Assembly: GCA_949286645.1 (NCBI GenBank)
Contig: CASEDN010000069.1
Span: 1-8,397, forward strand
Direction of reading: 5' to 3'
From: an uncultured bacterium
Lineage (GTDB): Bacteria; Bacillota_I; Bacilli_A; RF39; UBA660
DNA: 8,397 nucleotides
Below are positions 1 to 6,353 of this stretch, piece by piece. Each line of letters starts with the position of its first letter. The first letter of the stretch is position 1. The position numbers were made by a program, and so were the translations under genes. The notes beneath the pieces are model-generated. The model saw nothing but the letters and a program-made list of their open reading frames with translations, did no database searches and had not been told where the DNA came from.

Positions 1-906
1 GATTATATTAGAGCTAGAAAAGACCATACTATAGTACCTCTTAAAACAAGATGGAATAAATTCAATCGAGTTTGTTGTGGAGGTATAGAACCTAATATGA
101 TTGTTACTATTGCTGGCGTATCAGGTACCGGCAAAAGTGCAGTTGCTAATATGGTTGAAAGTGATTTAATTGATTTAAATCCTACAGAAAAGGTTGCAAT
201 CTTAGATTTTTCGTTTGAGATGGTTAGTTTTCGTTCTGTTACTAGAAAACTAAGTTATCGATTAAGGAAGACTACCTCGGAATTATATAGTTCTTCTTAC
301 AGTATTGATGATAATACTTTTAATAAAGTACAAGAAGAAGCTAAGAAACTTATGGATTATCCTATTTTCTATATAGATACTCCTTGTACTGTACCAGAAA
401 TCGAAAATACTATAGATTTTTTCCGTAATAAATTCTCTGAAGACTGGTGGTTAATAGTAATATTAGACCATACTTTATTAGTTGAAGGAGAAACAGAAAG
501 AGGAACAATAGTTGATTTACAGAAGATGTTTATACGAAAAAAGAAGTTACCTAAAACTAGTATTATACAGCTTTCACAGATGAATCGAAATATTGAGCAA
601 CCTGAAAGGATTAATAATCCTGCTATGCATTATCCACTAAGAAGTGATTTAGCTGCATCTGATGCATTATTTCATGCAAGTGATTATGTAATAGTCATTA
701 ATCGACCTGAATTACAGAATTTAAGTAGTTACGGAGTAAGACGTTTACCTGTAAAAAACAAAGTATATATGCATTTTCTAAAAGTAAGAGATGCTGGAGA
801 ACCATGTATATTAGCCTTCGAGAACGATCTTAAATATGGAAATTTAATAGAGTCAGATTCAGCTAATGCTACTAAGCAGGTAGAAAGTAGTATTAACAAT
901 ATTTAA
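1..906 (+). CDS. dnaB: DnaB-like replicative DNA helicase, C-terminal part (5' end outside window)
   Basis: The frame is open from base 1, so the ATG at 97 is internal and the gene begins before the window; 301 residues are visible. This is the RecA-like (SF4) motor domain of a DnaB-family helicase, which unwinds DNA ahead of the fork as a hexamer and usually works with primase. Counting from the ATG at 97, Walker A is GVSGTGKS (residues 7-14, nt 115-138). The H1a motif is FSFEM (38-42, catalytic Glu 41), Walker B is LIVILDH (119-125), and the H3 motif is LSQMNR (159-164). The region 183-205 matches the DnaB 'DLReSgaIEqDADvV' element, and KVRDAGEP (229-236) sits at the arginine-finger position. 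Residues before Walker A (WNKFNRVCCGGIEPN) match the usual DnaB lead-in 'D.l.gGl.pg'. The Walker B helper residue is His rather than the common Tyr/Asp. The family call is secure; whether an N-terminal domain exists cannot be seen. Confidence 0.93.
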   Translation, partial: DYIRARKDHTIVPLKTRWNKFNRVCCGGIEPNMIVTIAGVSGTGKSAVANMVESDLIDLNPTEKVAILDFSFEMVSFRSVTRKLSYRLRKTTSELYSSSYSIDDNTFNKVQEEAKKLMDYPIFYIDTPCTVPEIENTIDFFRNKFSEDWWLIVILDHTLLVEGETERGTIVDLQKMFIRKKKLPKTSIIQLSQMNRNIEQPERINNPAMHYPLRSDLAASDALFHASDYVIVINRPELQNLSSYGVRRLPVKNKVYMHFLKVRDAGEPCILAFENDLKYGNLIESDSANATKQVESSINNI

Positions 907-916
907 GGCTGAATTT

Positions 917-1435
917 ATGGAAACTTTTACAATAACTCTACCAAACAAGAAAGTAGATTCTAAAGGTATTTATAAAAATTATTTATTAAAACGTTTACTT
1001 ATGTCGTACCCTGAATTAACTATTGATGGTATCGACTCAAAAGAAACAGATAATAGTTATCAATATATTGGACCGAATAACAGTATTTTGTTTGGTGCTA
1101 ATTATTATTCAAAGTGTGATGTTGCAAAGTACAGAGAATGTCGTTATTGCCCGTTCTTTAATAATCCGAAGAACTATAATATTGCAACAGACTTTGAGCT
1201 TGCTATGAAGAAGTTAGATGACTATTATAAGCAAAAGTATGGTTATAAGAAGCTTTACGACTTTAAGCTTACAGATGGTACTCCTATAAAAGAATATCAG
1301 AATTTTATTCAGATTGGTCATAATATTATTCCTAAGAATGATATATATTACACTCTGAACAATATGCGAGAAAAGGATCGCAAGATTATTAATAACTTTA
1401 TAATTACAATTAATAACATTGAACTTAATCTATAA
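917..1435 (+). CDS. Hypothetical phage protein with clustered cysteines (172 aa)
   Basis: I do not recognise this protein. It starts 10 nt after the helicase stop and ends with TAA, so it is probably co-transcribed with the helicase. It is basic and rich in Lys, Asn and Tyr, with no signal peptide or membrane segment. The only notable motif is C67-x7-C75-x2-C78 in the middle (KCDVAKYRECRYCPFF), which could hold a metal ion or an Fe-S cluster, though a fourth ligand is not obvious (C67 or a nearby His/Asp are options). The segment around 90-115 is predicted helical by eye. Its position between helicase and recombination genes suggests a DNA-metabolism or host-takeover role, but that is inference from location only. 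The short open frame inside it at 1023-1208 is a shadow. Confidence 0.8.
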   Translation: METFTITLPNKKVDSKGIYKNYLLKRLLMSYPELTIDGIDSKETDNSYQYIGPNNSILFGANYYSKCDVAKYRECRYCPFFNNPKNYNIATDFELAMKKLDDYYKQKYGYKKLYDFKLTDGTPIKEYQNFIQIGHNIIPKNDIYYTLNNMREKDRKIINNFIITINNIELNL

Positions 1436-1439
1436 TCTT

Positions 1440-1503
1440 TACCTTATTAACATACTATAACTTATACTCTCAAATACTAACATATCTTTTTAAAAATAAG
1501 GTA
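1440..1503. repeat. Short inverted repeat in the 82-bp gap between two genes
   Basis: Perfect 9-bp arms taccttatt (1440-1448) and aataaggta (1495-1503) face each other across 46 bp of very AT-rich sequence. They almost fill the only sizeable gap between the cysteine protein and the Sak4-like gene. The distance is long for a terminator and there is no T-run after the second arm. It could be a pair of operator half-sites, part of a promoter region, or chance in AT-rich DNA. No convincing Bacteroides-type promoter (TTTG / TAnnTTTG) was seen here. Confidence 0.35.
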
Positions 1504-1517
1504 GTAAATCAATTAAT

Positions 1518-2258
1518 ATGTTAATACTACCAACTGAAAAAAGCATTCCTAAGGTAAATAATCCTAAACTTTTAATTCTTTTCGGCAAGCCTAAATCAGG
1601 TAAATCAACACTTATGGCTGCTTTAGACAATAATCTTATTATTGATCTAGAGAATGGTTATCAAGCACTCTCTGCATTAGTAATACAAGCAAGAAATATA
1701 AACGATTTTGCAGAAATTGCTAATGCTCTGCGCGAAAAGATTAAGGAATTAGGGCACTATCCATATAAGTATATTACGATTGATAACGCTACTAGACTTG
1801 AAGAAATGTGTATGAGTTATGCAATAAAACTCTACAAAGCATCCCCTCAAGGTAAAAATTATACAGGTACTGATATAAGGGCATTACCCAACGGTTCTGG
1901 ATACATGTGGTTAAGAACTGCAGTACGTAAAGTAATAGATCTTTTTCGTGATTTAAGCGATACTTTAATAATTATCGCTCATGTTAAAGATCGACAAGTA
2001 ACAGTAGATGGTCAAGAAATGTCAGAAATGACTATAGACTTAACTGGAAAGCTAGGTGATATACTATGTGGAGAAGCAGATGCGATTGGATATGTATACC
2101 GTAAGAAGAATGAAACACACGTTTCATTTGAAGGCGGAGAAAATACTATTCGAGAAGCACGAGCTGAACATTTACGAGGAAAGAACATAGTTGTAGCTAC
2201 AAGTGATGAAAATAATCATATTACTGTAGATATGACTAAGATATTTTTACCAGAATAA
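1518..2258 (+). CDS. Sak4-like RecA-fold ATPase (phage single-strand annealing/recombination, AAA_24 type)
   Basis: This 246-aa P-loop protein is about the usual length of phage Sak4-type proteins, which are RecA/Rad51-related and promote single-strand annealing, usually with a cognate SSB. The N-terminus leads straight into a beta strand and Walker A GKPKSGKST (residues 23-31). A strand with acidic residues follows (LIIDLENGY, 40-48). Walker B is YITIDNATR (85-93). IIIAHVKDR (151-159) sits at the motif-3/sensor position, and the segment 174-195 ('DLTGKLGDIL...ADAIGYVYR') is the conserved C-terminal core of AAA_24-type phage ATPases. The next gene encodes an SSB-like protein 18 nt downstream, the arrangement expected for a Sak4-SSB pair. 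Family assignment comes from motif order and length; biochemical activity is inferred. Confidence 0.82.
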   Translation: MLILPTEKSIPKVNNPKLLILFGKPKSGKSTLMAALDNNLIIDLENGYQALSALVIQARNINDFAEIANALREKIKELGHYPYKYITIDNATRLEEMCMSYAIKLYKASPQGKNYTGTDIRALPNGSGYMWLRTAVRKVIDLFRDLSDTLIIIAHVKDRQVTVDGQEMSEMTIDLTGKLGDILCGEADAIGYVYRKKNETHVSFEGGENTIREARAEHLRGKNIVVATSDENNHITVDMTKIFLPE

Positions 2259-2276
2259 TTTAAAAAAAATATAGAT

Positions 2277-2867
2277 ATGTATAGTAAGGAAAGAGCTCAA
2301 CAGATTACAAAGAACGATATAAAATACATTCCTGCAGGTATTCAAGAAAATGTAGCGCTTAGAAGTGCTAGAGTAACCACATCTCCTCAAGGAAATTTAT
2401 TCCTTGAAATAGTATTTGAAAAAGATGGAGCTACTCTTATTCAAACTGAATGGAAGCCCACTCAATTTGGAAATATGACTGTAGAAGATGTTCAGAAAAA
2501 GGAAGACAATCAGTTTTCTCGTATGATGCAAATTCTATTATGTTTTTATAAGGATGAAGAACTTATTTTTAATAGTACTACTTTTGAAGGTTGGGCTAAG
2601 GAAATTTCTGATTACTTAAATAAAGCAGATAAGACTAAGTTATTACGAGTTAAAATTGTATATAATAATAAAGGTTATACTACTCTACCTACTTATGCAA
2701 AGTATACATTTATCGAACCGATGACAATAAGTAAAGAAGATTCTACAATCGTAGAATTAGGTATTGATAAGTTTACTAGACCTATAGTAGCAGATAAAGA
2801 AGAAGTAGTAGATCCGATTAATACGACTACTGAAACTGAAGAAGATTCTAACGGCCTACCGTTTTAA
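2277..2867 (+). CDS. ssb: Single-stranded DNA-binding protein (SSB-like, acidic C-terminal tip)
   Basis: The 196-aa protein has a central beta-rich region (about residues 25-60 and 122-148) compatible with an OB fold, then a long acidic, Thr/Glu-rich tail ending EEDSNGLPF. That tail mimics the DDDIPF-type tip by which bacterial and phage SSBs recruit partner proteins, with the terminal Pro-Phe kept. It lies 18 nt downstream of the Sak4-like ATPase, a partnership well known in phages. In the cell it would coat single-stranded DNA at the fork and during recombination. Primary sequence of the OB region is too divergent to assign a particular SSB family by eye, so the call rests on the tip, size and neighbour. 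The start ATG follows an A-rich run (taaaaaaaatatag) instead of a Shine-Dalgarno sequence, typical of Bacteroidetes-type initiation. Confidence 0.75.
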   Translation: MYSKERAQQITKNDIKYIPAGIQENVALRSARVTTSPQGNLFLEIVFEKDGATLIQTEWKPTQFGNMTVEDVQKKEDNQFSRMMQILLCFYKDEELIFNSTTFEGWAKEISDYLNKADKTKLLRVKIVYNNKGYTTLPTYAKYTFIEPMTISKEDSTIVELGIDKFTRPIVADKEEVVDPINTTTETEEDSNGLPF

Positions 2868-2872
2868 TAATT

Positions 2873-2960
2873 CTCCTTTTTTCTAATAGTCTACGCTAAC
2901 TTATAAGCGATACGTATTTTTAAATACGTTTATAGGAATTATACAAAAAAGGGAGTTAGC
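2873..2960 (+). promoter_or_regulatory. Structured leader able to compete with the downstream terminator (possible attenuator)
   Basis: Between the SSB gene and the terminator lies a compact hairpin: inner stem acgtattt/aaatacgt (2912-2919 with 2922-2929) under an outer stem cttataa/ttatagg (2900-2906 with 2931-2937, one G-T pair), separated by a 5-nt bulge. Two further segments can pair with the 5' side of the terminator. Gctaact (2895-2901) is complementary to agttagc (2954-2960). Ctcc-tttttt (2873-2882) is complementary to aaaaaa-(g)-ggag (2945-2955). Either pairing would remove bases needed for the terminator stem. This is the layout of an attenuator or antiterminator, but no ligand domain or leader peptide is recognised, and chance pairing is possible in AT-rich DNA. 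Confidence 0.4.
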
Positions 2961-2981
2961 TAAATACTAACTCCCTTAATT
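2949..2981 (+). terminator. Rho-independent terminator after the helicase-SSB gene group
   Basis: A perfect stem aagggagttag (2949-2959) pairs with ctaactccctt (2967-2977) around a 7-nt loop ctaaata, followed by ttaatt. The run of six A before the stem means the reverse complement also has a T-run, so it could stop transcription from either side. It divides the window into two transcription units, implying a promoter for the AAA+ gene in the 26 bp after it, or regulated readthrough. Confidence 0.8.
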
Positions 2982-3007
2982 ATTAATCTATCAAATAATT
3001 TCAAATC

Positions 3008-4189
3008 ATGGTAATGGTAGAAAAAGATATATCAAAGTTTATTGATAATAATGAGGCTCATACAGCTTGTATTAGTAATCAAGGTTCTATTGAACAAGTA
3101 ATAGAGCAAATTAAAGAGCAATTAAAAGATCTCCAAAGGAATGAAGATATTATTGATACTAAATCTAAGAAAAGACTTAAAGATATTCAGCAAGGAGATA
3201 AGTTCTATGGAACGATTACAACAACAATTAAGGATTCAGAAACAGGTAAGAAAGTACGTACACAGATTACTAGTACTTTCAAAATGATTGACAATAAAAA
3301 GAATACTGATAGAGTAACAGTACAAGACATAGAAGACGGTAAAGTATACAATACTTCTCGTAGAGGTATGCAGTTACGTTCTCTTTCTGAAGATATTGAA
3401 AAACAGATTCAGAAAAAACAACTTGAAGAGAAACTTAAGAAAGCTGAGGAAGAAAGAAAGATAATGCAGGAATTAGGCATTAAATTTAGTTCTTCAGATA
3501 CTTCTACTCGAATTAAACGTACTATTGAAGCAGGTATTAAGAATATCTGGTTAGTAGGAAGTGCTGGATGTGGTAAATCAGCAATGACTCGCCAAGTAGC
3601 AAAGGAATTAGGTCTTCCTTATTTATGTATTTCCTGTGGTATTGGTACTTCTTCTACCGAATTTCTAGGGTATAAATACCCTACTCGCGAGAGTACTAAG
3701 TTTGCAGAATACTATAGTAAACCATCTATTATTCTACTAGATGAGTTTACTTCACTTGACCCCGCTGTGGCTCAAATTTGTAATGCAGCATTAGCAAATG
3801 ATGAAATTGAGACTACTACCGGTACAGTATATCGAAATCCTAATTGTATTATTATCGCTACAAGCAATACGTTTGGTAGTGGTGCAAATCGACAATATGT
3901 TGCTAATAATCAACTTGATGCTTCAACAATTGACCGATTTATCGGTGGTATTATTGAAGTAAACTATTCTGAAACATTTGAATCTCAATACGATTCTGAA
4001 GTAGTAAATTATGTTAATTCATTACGTAATATTATTAAAACATATGATTTTCGTAGAATTGCTTCTACTCGTATGATTCAAGCAGGTTGTGCTCTAAAAA
4101 AGGCATATGTAATAGATTGGAAAGAACAGTTAATTATTAATTGGTCTGATAACGAACGAAGAATAGTAATGGAAAATCTAGCAGCATAA
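3008..4189 (+). CDS. MoxR/CobS-like AAA+ ATPase
   Basis: This 393-aa protein has an N-terminal region of about 160 residues of unknown fold, including a charged coiled-coil-like stretch (125-156), then a MoxR/CobS-type AAA+ domain. Walker A is GSAGCGKSA (184-192), Walker B IILLDEF (241-247), sensor 1 IIATSN (282-287), and NQLDASTIDRF (301-311) is the typical MoxR-class element carrying the arginine finger. STRMIQAG (353-360) fits sensor 2. Such ATPases remodel protein complexes, usually with a VWA-domain partner encoded next door; the following gene overlaps this stop by one base and is a plausible such partner. Translation could begin at 3008 or at the second ATG, 3014 (MVMVEK versus MVEK). 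It is the first gene after the terminator at 2949-2981. The target of the machine in phages is unknown. Confidence 0.88.
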   Translation: MVMVEKDISKFIDNNEAHTACISNQGSIEQVIEQIKEQLKDLQRNEDIIDTKSKKRLKDIQQGDKFYGTITTTIKDSETGKKVRTQITSTFKMIDNKKNTDRVTVQDIEDGKVYNTSRRGMQLRSLSEDIEKQIQKKQLEEKLKKAEEERKIMQELGIKFSSSDTSTRIKRTIEAGIKNIWLVGSAGCGKSAMTRQVAKELGLPYLCISCGIGTSSTEFLGYKYPTRESTKFAEYYSKPSIILLDEFTSLDPAVAQICNAALANDEIETTTGTVYRNPNCIIIATSNTFGSGANRQYVANNQLDASTIDRFIGGIIEVNYSETFESQYDSEVVNYVNSLRNIIKTYDFRRIASTRMIQAGCALKKAYVIDWKEQLIINWSDNERRIVMENLAA

Positions 4190-5025
4190 TGGAAAAAGAA
4201 AATGGGAATTACAAATTAATATTTTCTAGTTTAGACCGTTTTTATAAAGAGTGTGATGAGATTGAAACTACTGGGAATTGTAGAGATGTACCTAATTTTT
4301 CTACAGCTTATGAAGATTGGAAAGATATAGAAGAACGAGATGATAAAAATTGGATAGGTTTATCTAGAGAAGAAATATTAAAGAGTAAATATATGTATAA
4401 AGAAGGTTTAGATCAGTTAAAAGAAATTGAGCAAGATCTAAATCTTGGAAGTACCAAACGATCATATAAATGGGATGAAATAGATGGTGATGATATGAAC
4501 TATGATCGTTATATAGACGAACTTCCTTATCTTAAAAAACGTATTAAAACAATCGGTAAAGGTAAAGGAAAAATTATAAATATTCATGTATCAGTTGGAG
4601 AAAACTGTAATGTAAGTTATAAAGATATGCTTATGCGTAGTTATACTGTAATGCGTGTAATTGATTACTTAGAAAATTTAGGTTTTAGAGTAGGTGTTAC
4701 AGTATATAGTGATGTAAGAAATCTAGGGTATTACAAAGAAGAAAGAGTTAATTCTCTTCACGTTGAAGTACAAATTAAAAAACCTGAAGAGCCTTTAATT
4801 AAAGGTCTTATATTAACTTGCATTTCTCCTTGGATGTTAAGGTATCATTTCTTTAAACTATGGACTGCCAAATTTAAATGTGTTTATGGTTTAGGTCAAG
4901 CTTATTCTGTAAAATATACAGATACCGAAACCGACATTTATTTTCAGACAGGTTCCTGTTTGGATGAAAAAACCTGTAATAACAAGATTGAAAAACTTGC
5001 AAGACAATTTAGTTTTGATGAATAA
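4189..5025 (+). CDS. Putative VWA-like (CobT-like) partner of the MoxR ATPase
   Basis: This 278-aa protein starts in the ATAATG overlap with the ATPase gene (one shared base), so the two are translationally coupled. Residues 10-80 contain a Trp-rich region (FYKECDEIE..., WKDIEE, NWIGLS) resembling the N-terminal part of uncharacterised phage proteins found next to CobS-like ATPases. Residues 128-175 have an alternating strand-helix pattern, KIINIHVSVGENCNVS, then a long helix, then GFRVGVTVYSDVR. This matches a VWA domain: the strand normally ending in the DxSxS MIDAS motif here reads HVSVGENC, so the metal site would be degenerate. The VWA call is inference from topology and gene pairing; direct similarity could not be tested. 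The last codons and the stop lie within the first helix strand of the downstream RNA structure. Confidence 0.6.
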   Translation: MEKENGNYKLIFSSLDRFYKECDEIETTGNCRDVPNFSTAYEDWKDIEERDDKNWIGLSREEILKSKYMYKEGLDQLKEIEQDLNLGSTKRSYKWDEIDGDDMNYDRYIDELPYLKKRIKTIGKGKGKIINIHVSVGENCNVSYKDMLMRSYTVMRVIDYLENLGFRVGVTVYSDVRNLGYYKEERVNSLHVEVQIKKPEEPLIKGLILTCISPWMLRYHFFKLWTAKFKCVYGLGQAYSVKYTDTETDIYFQTGSCLDEKTCNNKIEKLARQFSFDE

Positions 5026-5210
5026 TATACTCTAATGGGAAGAGTAATGCGTAACTCGGAGAGGTATAATTACTGACAATAATTATCAACGGCTATAAGT
5101 CCTAGGCGTATGATGTCTCCCCTATTGCAGGCTAGACTACAGGTACCAGGCGGATGATGCGGTTGATTACGCAAAGTCATGAAGCAGTTCGATTCTGTAA
5201 ATTATTCATT
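5017..5210 (+). ncRNA. Interrupted tRNA-like structure with a 137-nt insertion (unidentified RNA)
   Basis: A helix pairs gatgaataat (5017-5026) with attattcatt (5201-5210), nine Watson-Crick pairs and one G-T. Just inside it on the 5' side is an almost canonical tRNA element: T8 A9, then D-stem ctct/agag (5030-5033 with 5041-5044) around the D-loop aatggga, with A14, GG and A21 in place. On the 3' side is a T-arm with the consensus loop ttcgatt (5188-5194) on stem gcag/ctgt. Between the halves tgcgtaa (5048-5054) pairs with ttacgca (5167-5173), where an anticodon stem would be, but its loop is 112 nt long. A fifth T-stem pair is A-A and no normal anticodon loop exists. Options are an intron-bearing or decayed tRNA, or a novel structured RNA. 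I could not fit a group I intron or tmRNA. The 5' strand overlaps the stop of the preceding gene. Confidence 0.5.
5091..5159 (+). repeat. Imperfect direct repeat in the GC-rich core of the RNA locus
   Basis: Two copies of the pattern ggcta...cc-aggcg-atgatg occur at 5091-5115 and 5130-5159, differing by a short insertion in the second. The stretch 5088-5172 is about half G+C, far above the surrounding genes, which suggests selection for RNA structure. Other local helices are ataatta/taattat (5066-5072 with 5080-5086, 7-nt loop ctgacaa) and ggaga/tctcc (5058-5062 with 5116-5120). No open frame of note is present. Confidence 0.4.
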
Positions 5211-5219
5211 TAAAACTTG

Positions 5220-5321
5220 GGGCTATTCGTATAGAAATAATTTATTAAGTGAGATAATAAATTATGGTAGTACATATATACATAAGTATATGCGGAACAG
5301 GTTCGACTCCTGTATAGCCTT
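5220..5321 (+). ncRNA. Second tRNA-like element lacking a D-arm
   Basis: A 7-bp acceptor-like stem gggctat (5220-5226) with atagcct (5314-5320; first pair G-T) encloses a perfect tRNA T-arm: stem acagg/cctgt (5297-5301 with 5309-5313) and consensus loop ttcgact. In place of D- and anticodon arms there is an 11-bp hairpin ataatttatta/taataaattat (5237-5247 with 5255-5265, loop agtgaga) and a hairpin catata/tatatg (5273-5278 with 5287-5292). There is no GG D-loop and no anticodon loop with T33. No CCA is encoded. The preceding bases of the T-arm (tgcgga) recall tmRNA 3' ends, but no tag reading frame was found. It may be a degenerate tRNA, or the 3' end of one larger RNA starting near 5017. The 3' strand tatagcc could equally pair with ggctata at 5091-5097. 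Confidence 0.45.
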
Positions 5322-5336
5322 CTAAAGATATGTATT

Positions 5337-6311
5337 ATGTATGATAAAAGAAGGGTTAAACAACCTAAGAAACCATTAACTTTAGATTGGATATTATCTA
5401 AAGTAACAGAATATGAAATATATTCTCATTATTTAGGACAATTCAAAGTAGGTGCAATCTATAATAGCCCATTTAGAAAGGATAAGAACCCTTCTTTTGG
5501 AGTATATTATAGTAAGAGAACTAAACAATTACTATTTAAAGATCACGGTACTGGAGAATGTGGTAATATAGTTAAGTTTGTATCATTACTTACCGGTAAA
5601 ACAGAATATAATGATATTCTACAAGATATAGTAGACAAACTAAAAATAACTAACGATACTAAACTAGATTCTACTAAACAGTATGTACCTACAGGAGAAA
5701 CTGTAATAGGTGTAGTACGTCAACCTTGGACTTATGCTGATATGGGTTATTGGTCCATGTATCATATAGGTCAAAAAACATTAGAGAAATTTAACGTAAG
5801 TAGTATTAAATATTATCTATGTAATGGAATCGTTAAAGGAATATATAAAGATACTAATCCTATGTATGCTTATAAAGTTTTTAATAACTTTAAAATATAT
5901 AGACCCCTTGCAGATAAATATACAAAATGGAGAAATAATCTATCCCAAGACGATATCCAAGGATGGGAACAGTTACCTAAAAAAGGAGATATACTCATCA
6001 TTACCAAATCTCTAAAAGACGTAATGTGTCTACATGAGATGGGTATTCCTGCAATTTCTCCATCATCAGAGTCTACGTTTATATCAGATGCAGCATTAGA
6101 AGCACTTAAGAAGCGATTTAAGCGCATTTTAGTATGCTTTGATAGGGATATAGCTGGCGTTAAAAATCTTAGAAAAGTGTGTAGAAAAACAGGATTAGAA
6201 GGTTTCCTTTTACATAAAAACTTAAAGGCAAAAGATATCTCTGATTCTATAAAAATAAATGGCTTTGAAAAAACTAAAGATTATATATATAAAATTATAA
6301 CAAAAAAGTAA
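5337..6311 (+). CDS. DnaG-like TOPRIM primase
   Basis: This 324-aa protein has the order of a DnaG-type primase. First is an N-terminal zinc-ribbon-like region (residues about 40-85: SPFRKDKNPSF, then LLFKDHGTGECGNIVKFV). Then comes an RNA-polymerase-like segment and a TOPRIM domain (about 217-300) with ITKSLKD (222-228) and FDRDIAG (268-274), and a KDISD motif near the end (299-303). It would make primers for the DnaB helicase encoded upstream. The zinc site is degenerate: SPF replaces CPF and only C75 remains. The first TOPRIM glutamate is replaced by the TKSLKD form, as I recall for many phage TOPRIM primases, while E245 in SSES and the DxD pair D269/D271 remain. At 324 aa it is short for DnaG. 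No upstream ATG in frame follows the TAA at 5283, so 5337 is the start. Confidence 0.88.
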   Translation: MYDKRRVKQPKKPLTLDWILSKVTEYEIYSHYLGQFKVGAIYNSPFRKDKNPSFGVYYSKRTKQLLFKDHGTGECGNIVKFVSLLTGKTEYNDILQDIVDKLKITNDTKLDSTKQYVPTGETVIGVVRQPWTYADMGYWSMYHIGQKTLEKFNVSSIKYYLCNGIVKGIYKDTNPMYAYKVFNNFKIYRPLADKYTKWRNNLSQDDIQGWEQLPKKGDILIITKSLKDVMCLHEMGIPAISPSSESTFISDAALEALKKRFKRILVCFDRDIAGVKNLRKVCRKTGLEGFLLHKNLKAKDISDSIKINGFEKTKDYIYKIITKK

Positions 6312-6353
6312 AACTATCGTTATAACTATATACAATCTTAAATATTTGTTTTT

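Noticed and set aside
97..906. Helicase gene beginning at ATG 97
   Set aside because: The frame is open to base 1 and the preceding residues match the DnaB lead-in to Walker A, so this ATG is internal.
2982..3007. Promoter for the MoxR gene just after the terminator
   Set aside because: A promoter is expected, but no Bacteroides-type TAnnTTTG or sigma70-like pair could be picked out of the AT-rich sequence with confidence.
5028..5045. Suppressor tRNA anticodon CTA in ctctaat
   Set aside because: This stretch fits a D-arm (T8-A9, GG, A21) much better, and flanking bases do not form an anticodon stem.
5066..5086. Anticodon arm with loop ctgacaa (anticodon GAC)
   Set aside because: The loop looks right, but no T-arm follows and no matching D-arm and acceptor could be placed around it.
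5017..5321. tmRNA, suggested by GGTTCGACTCC near the 3' end
   Set aside because: No 5' end of tmRNA type matching the 3' acceptor strand, no Ala-Ala-stop tag frame, and the enclosed element is only about 100 nt.
5026..5336. Group I intron, suggested by CAACGGCTATAAGTCC-like and AGACTA-like stretches
   Set aside because: The P7 and S-like segments are in the wrong order, no P4-P6 or P3-P8 pairing could be built, and the interrupted segment is shorter than known group I introns.
5870..6127. Minus-strand open frame of 85 codons
   Set aside because: It lies entirely opposite the conserved primase coding sequence, and nothing else is on that strand.
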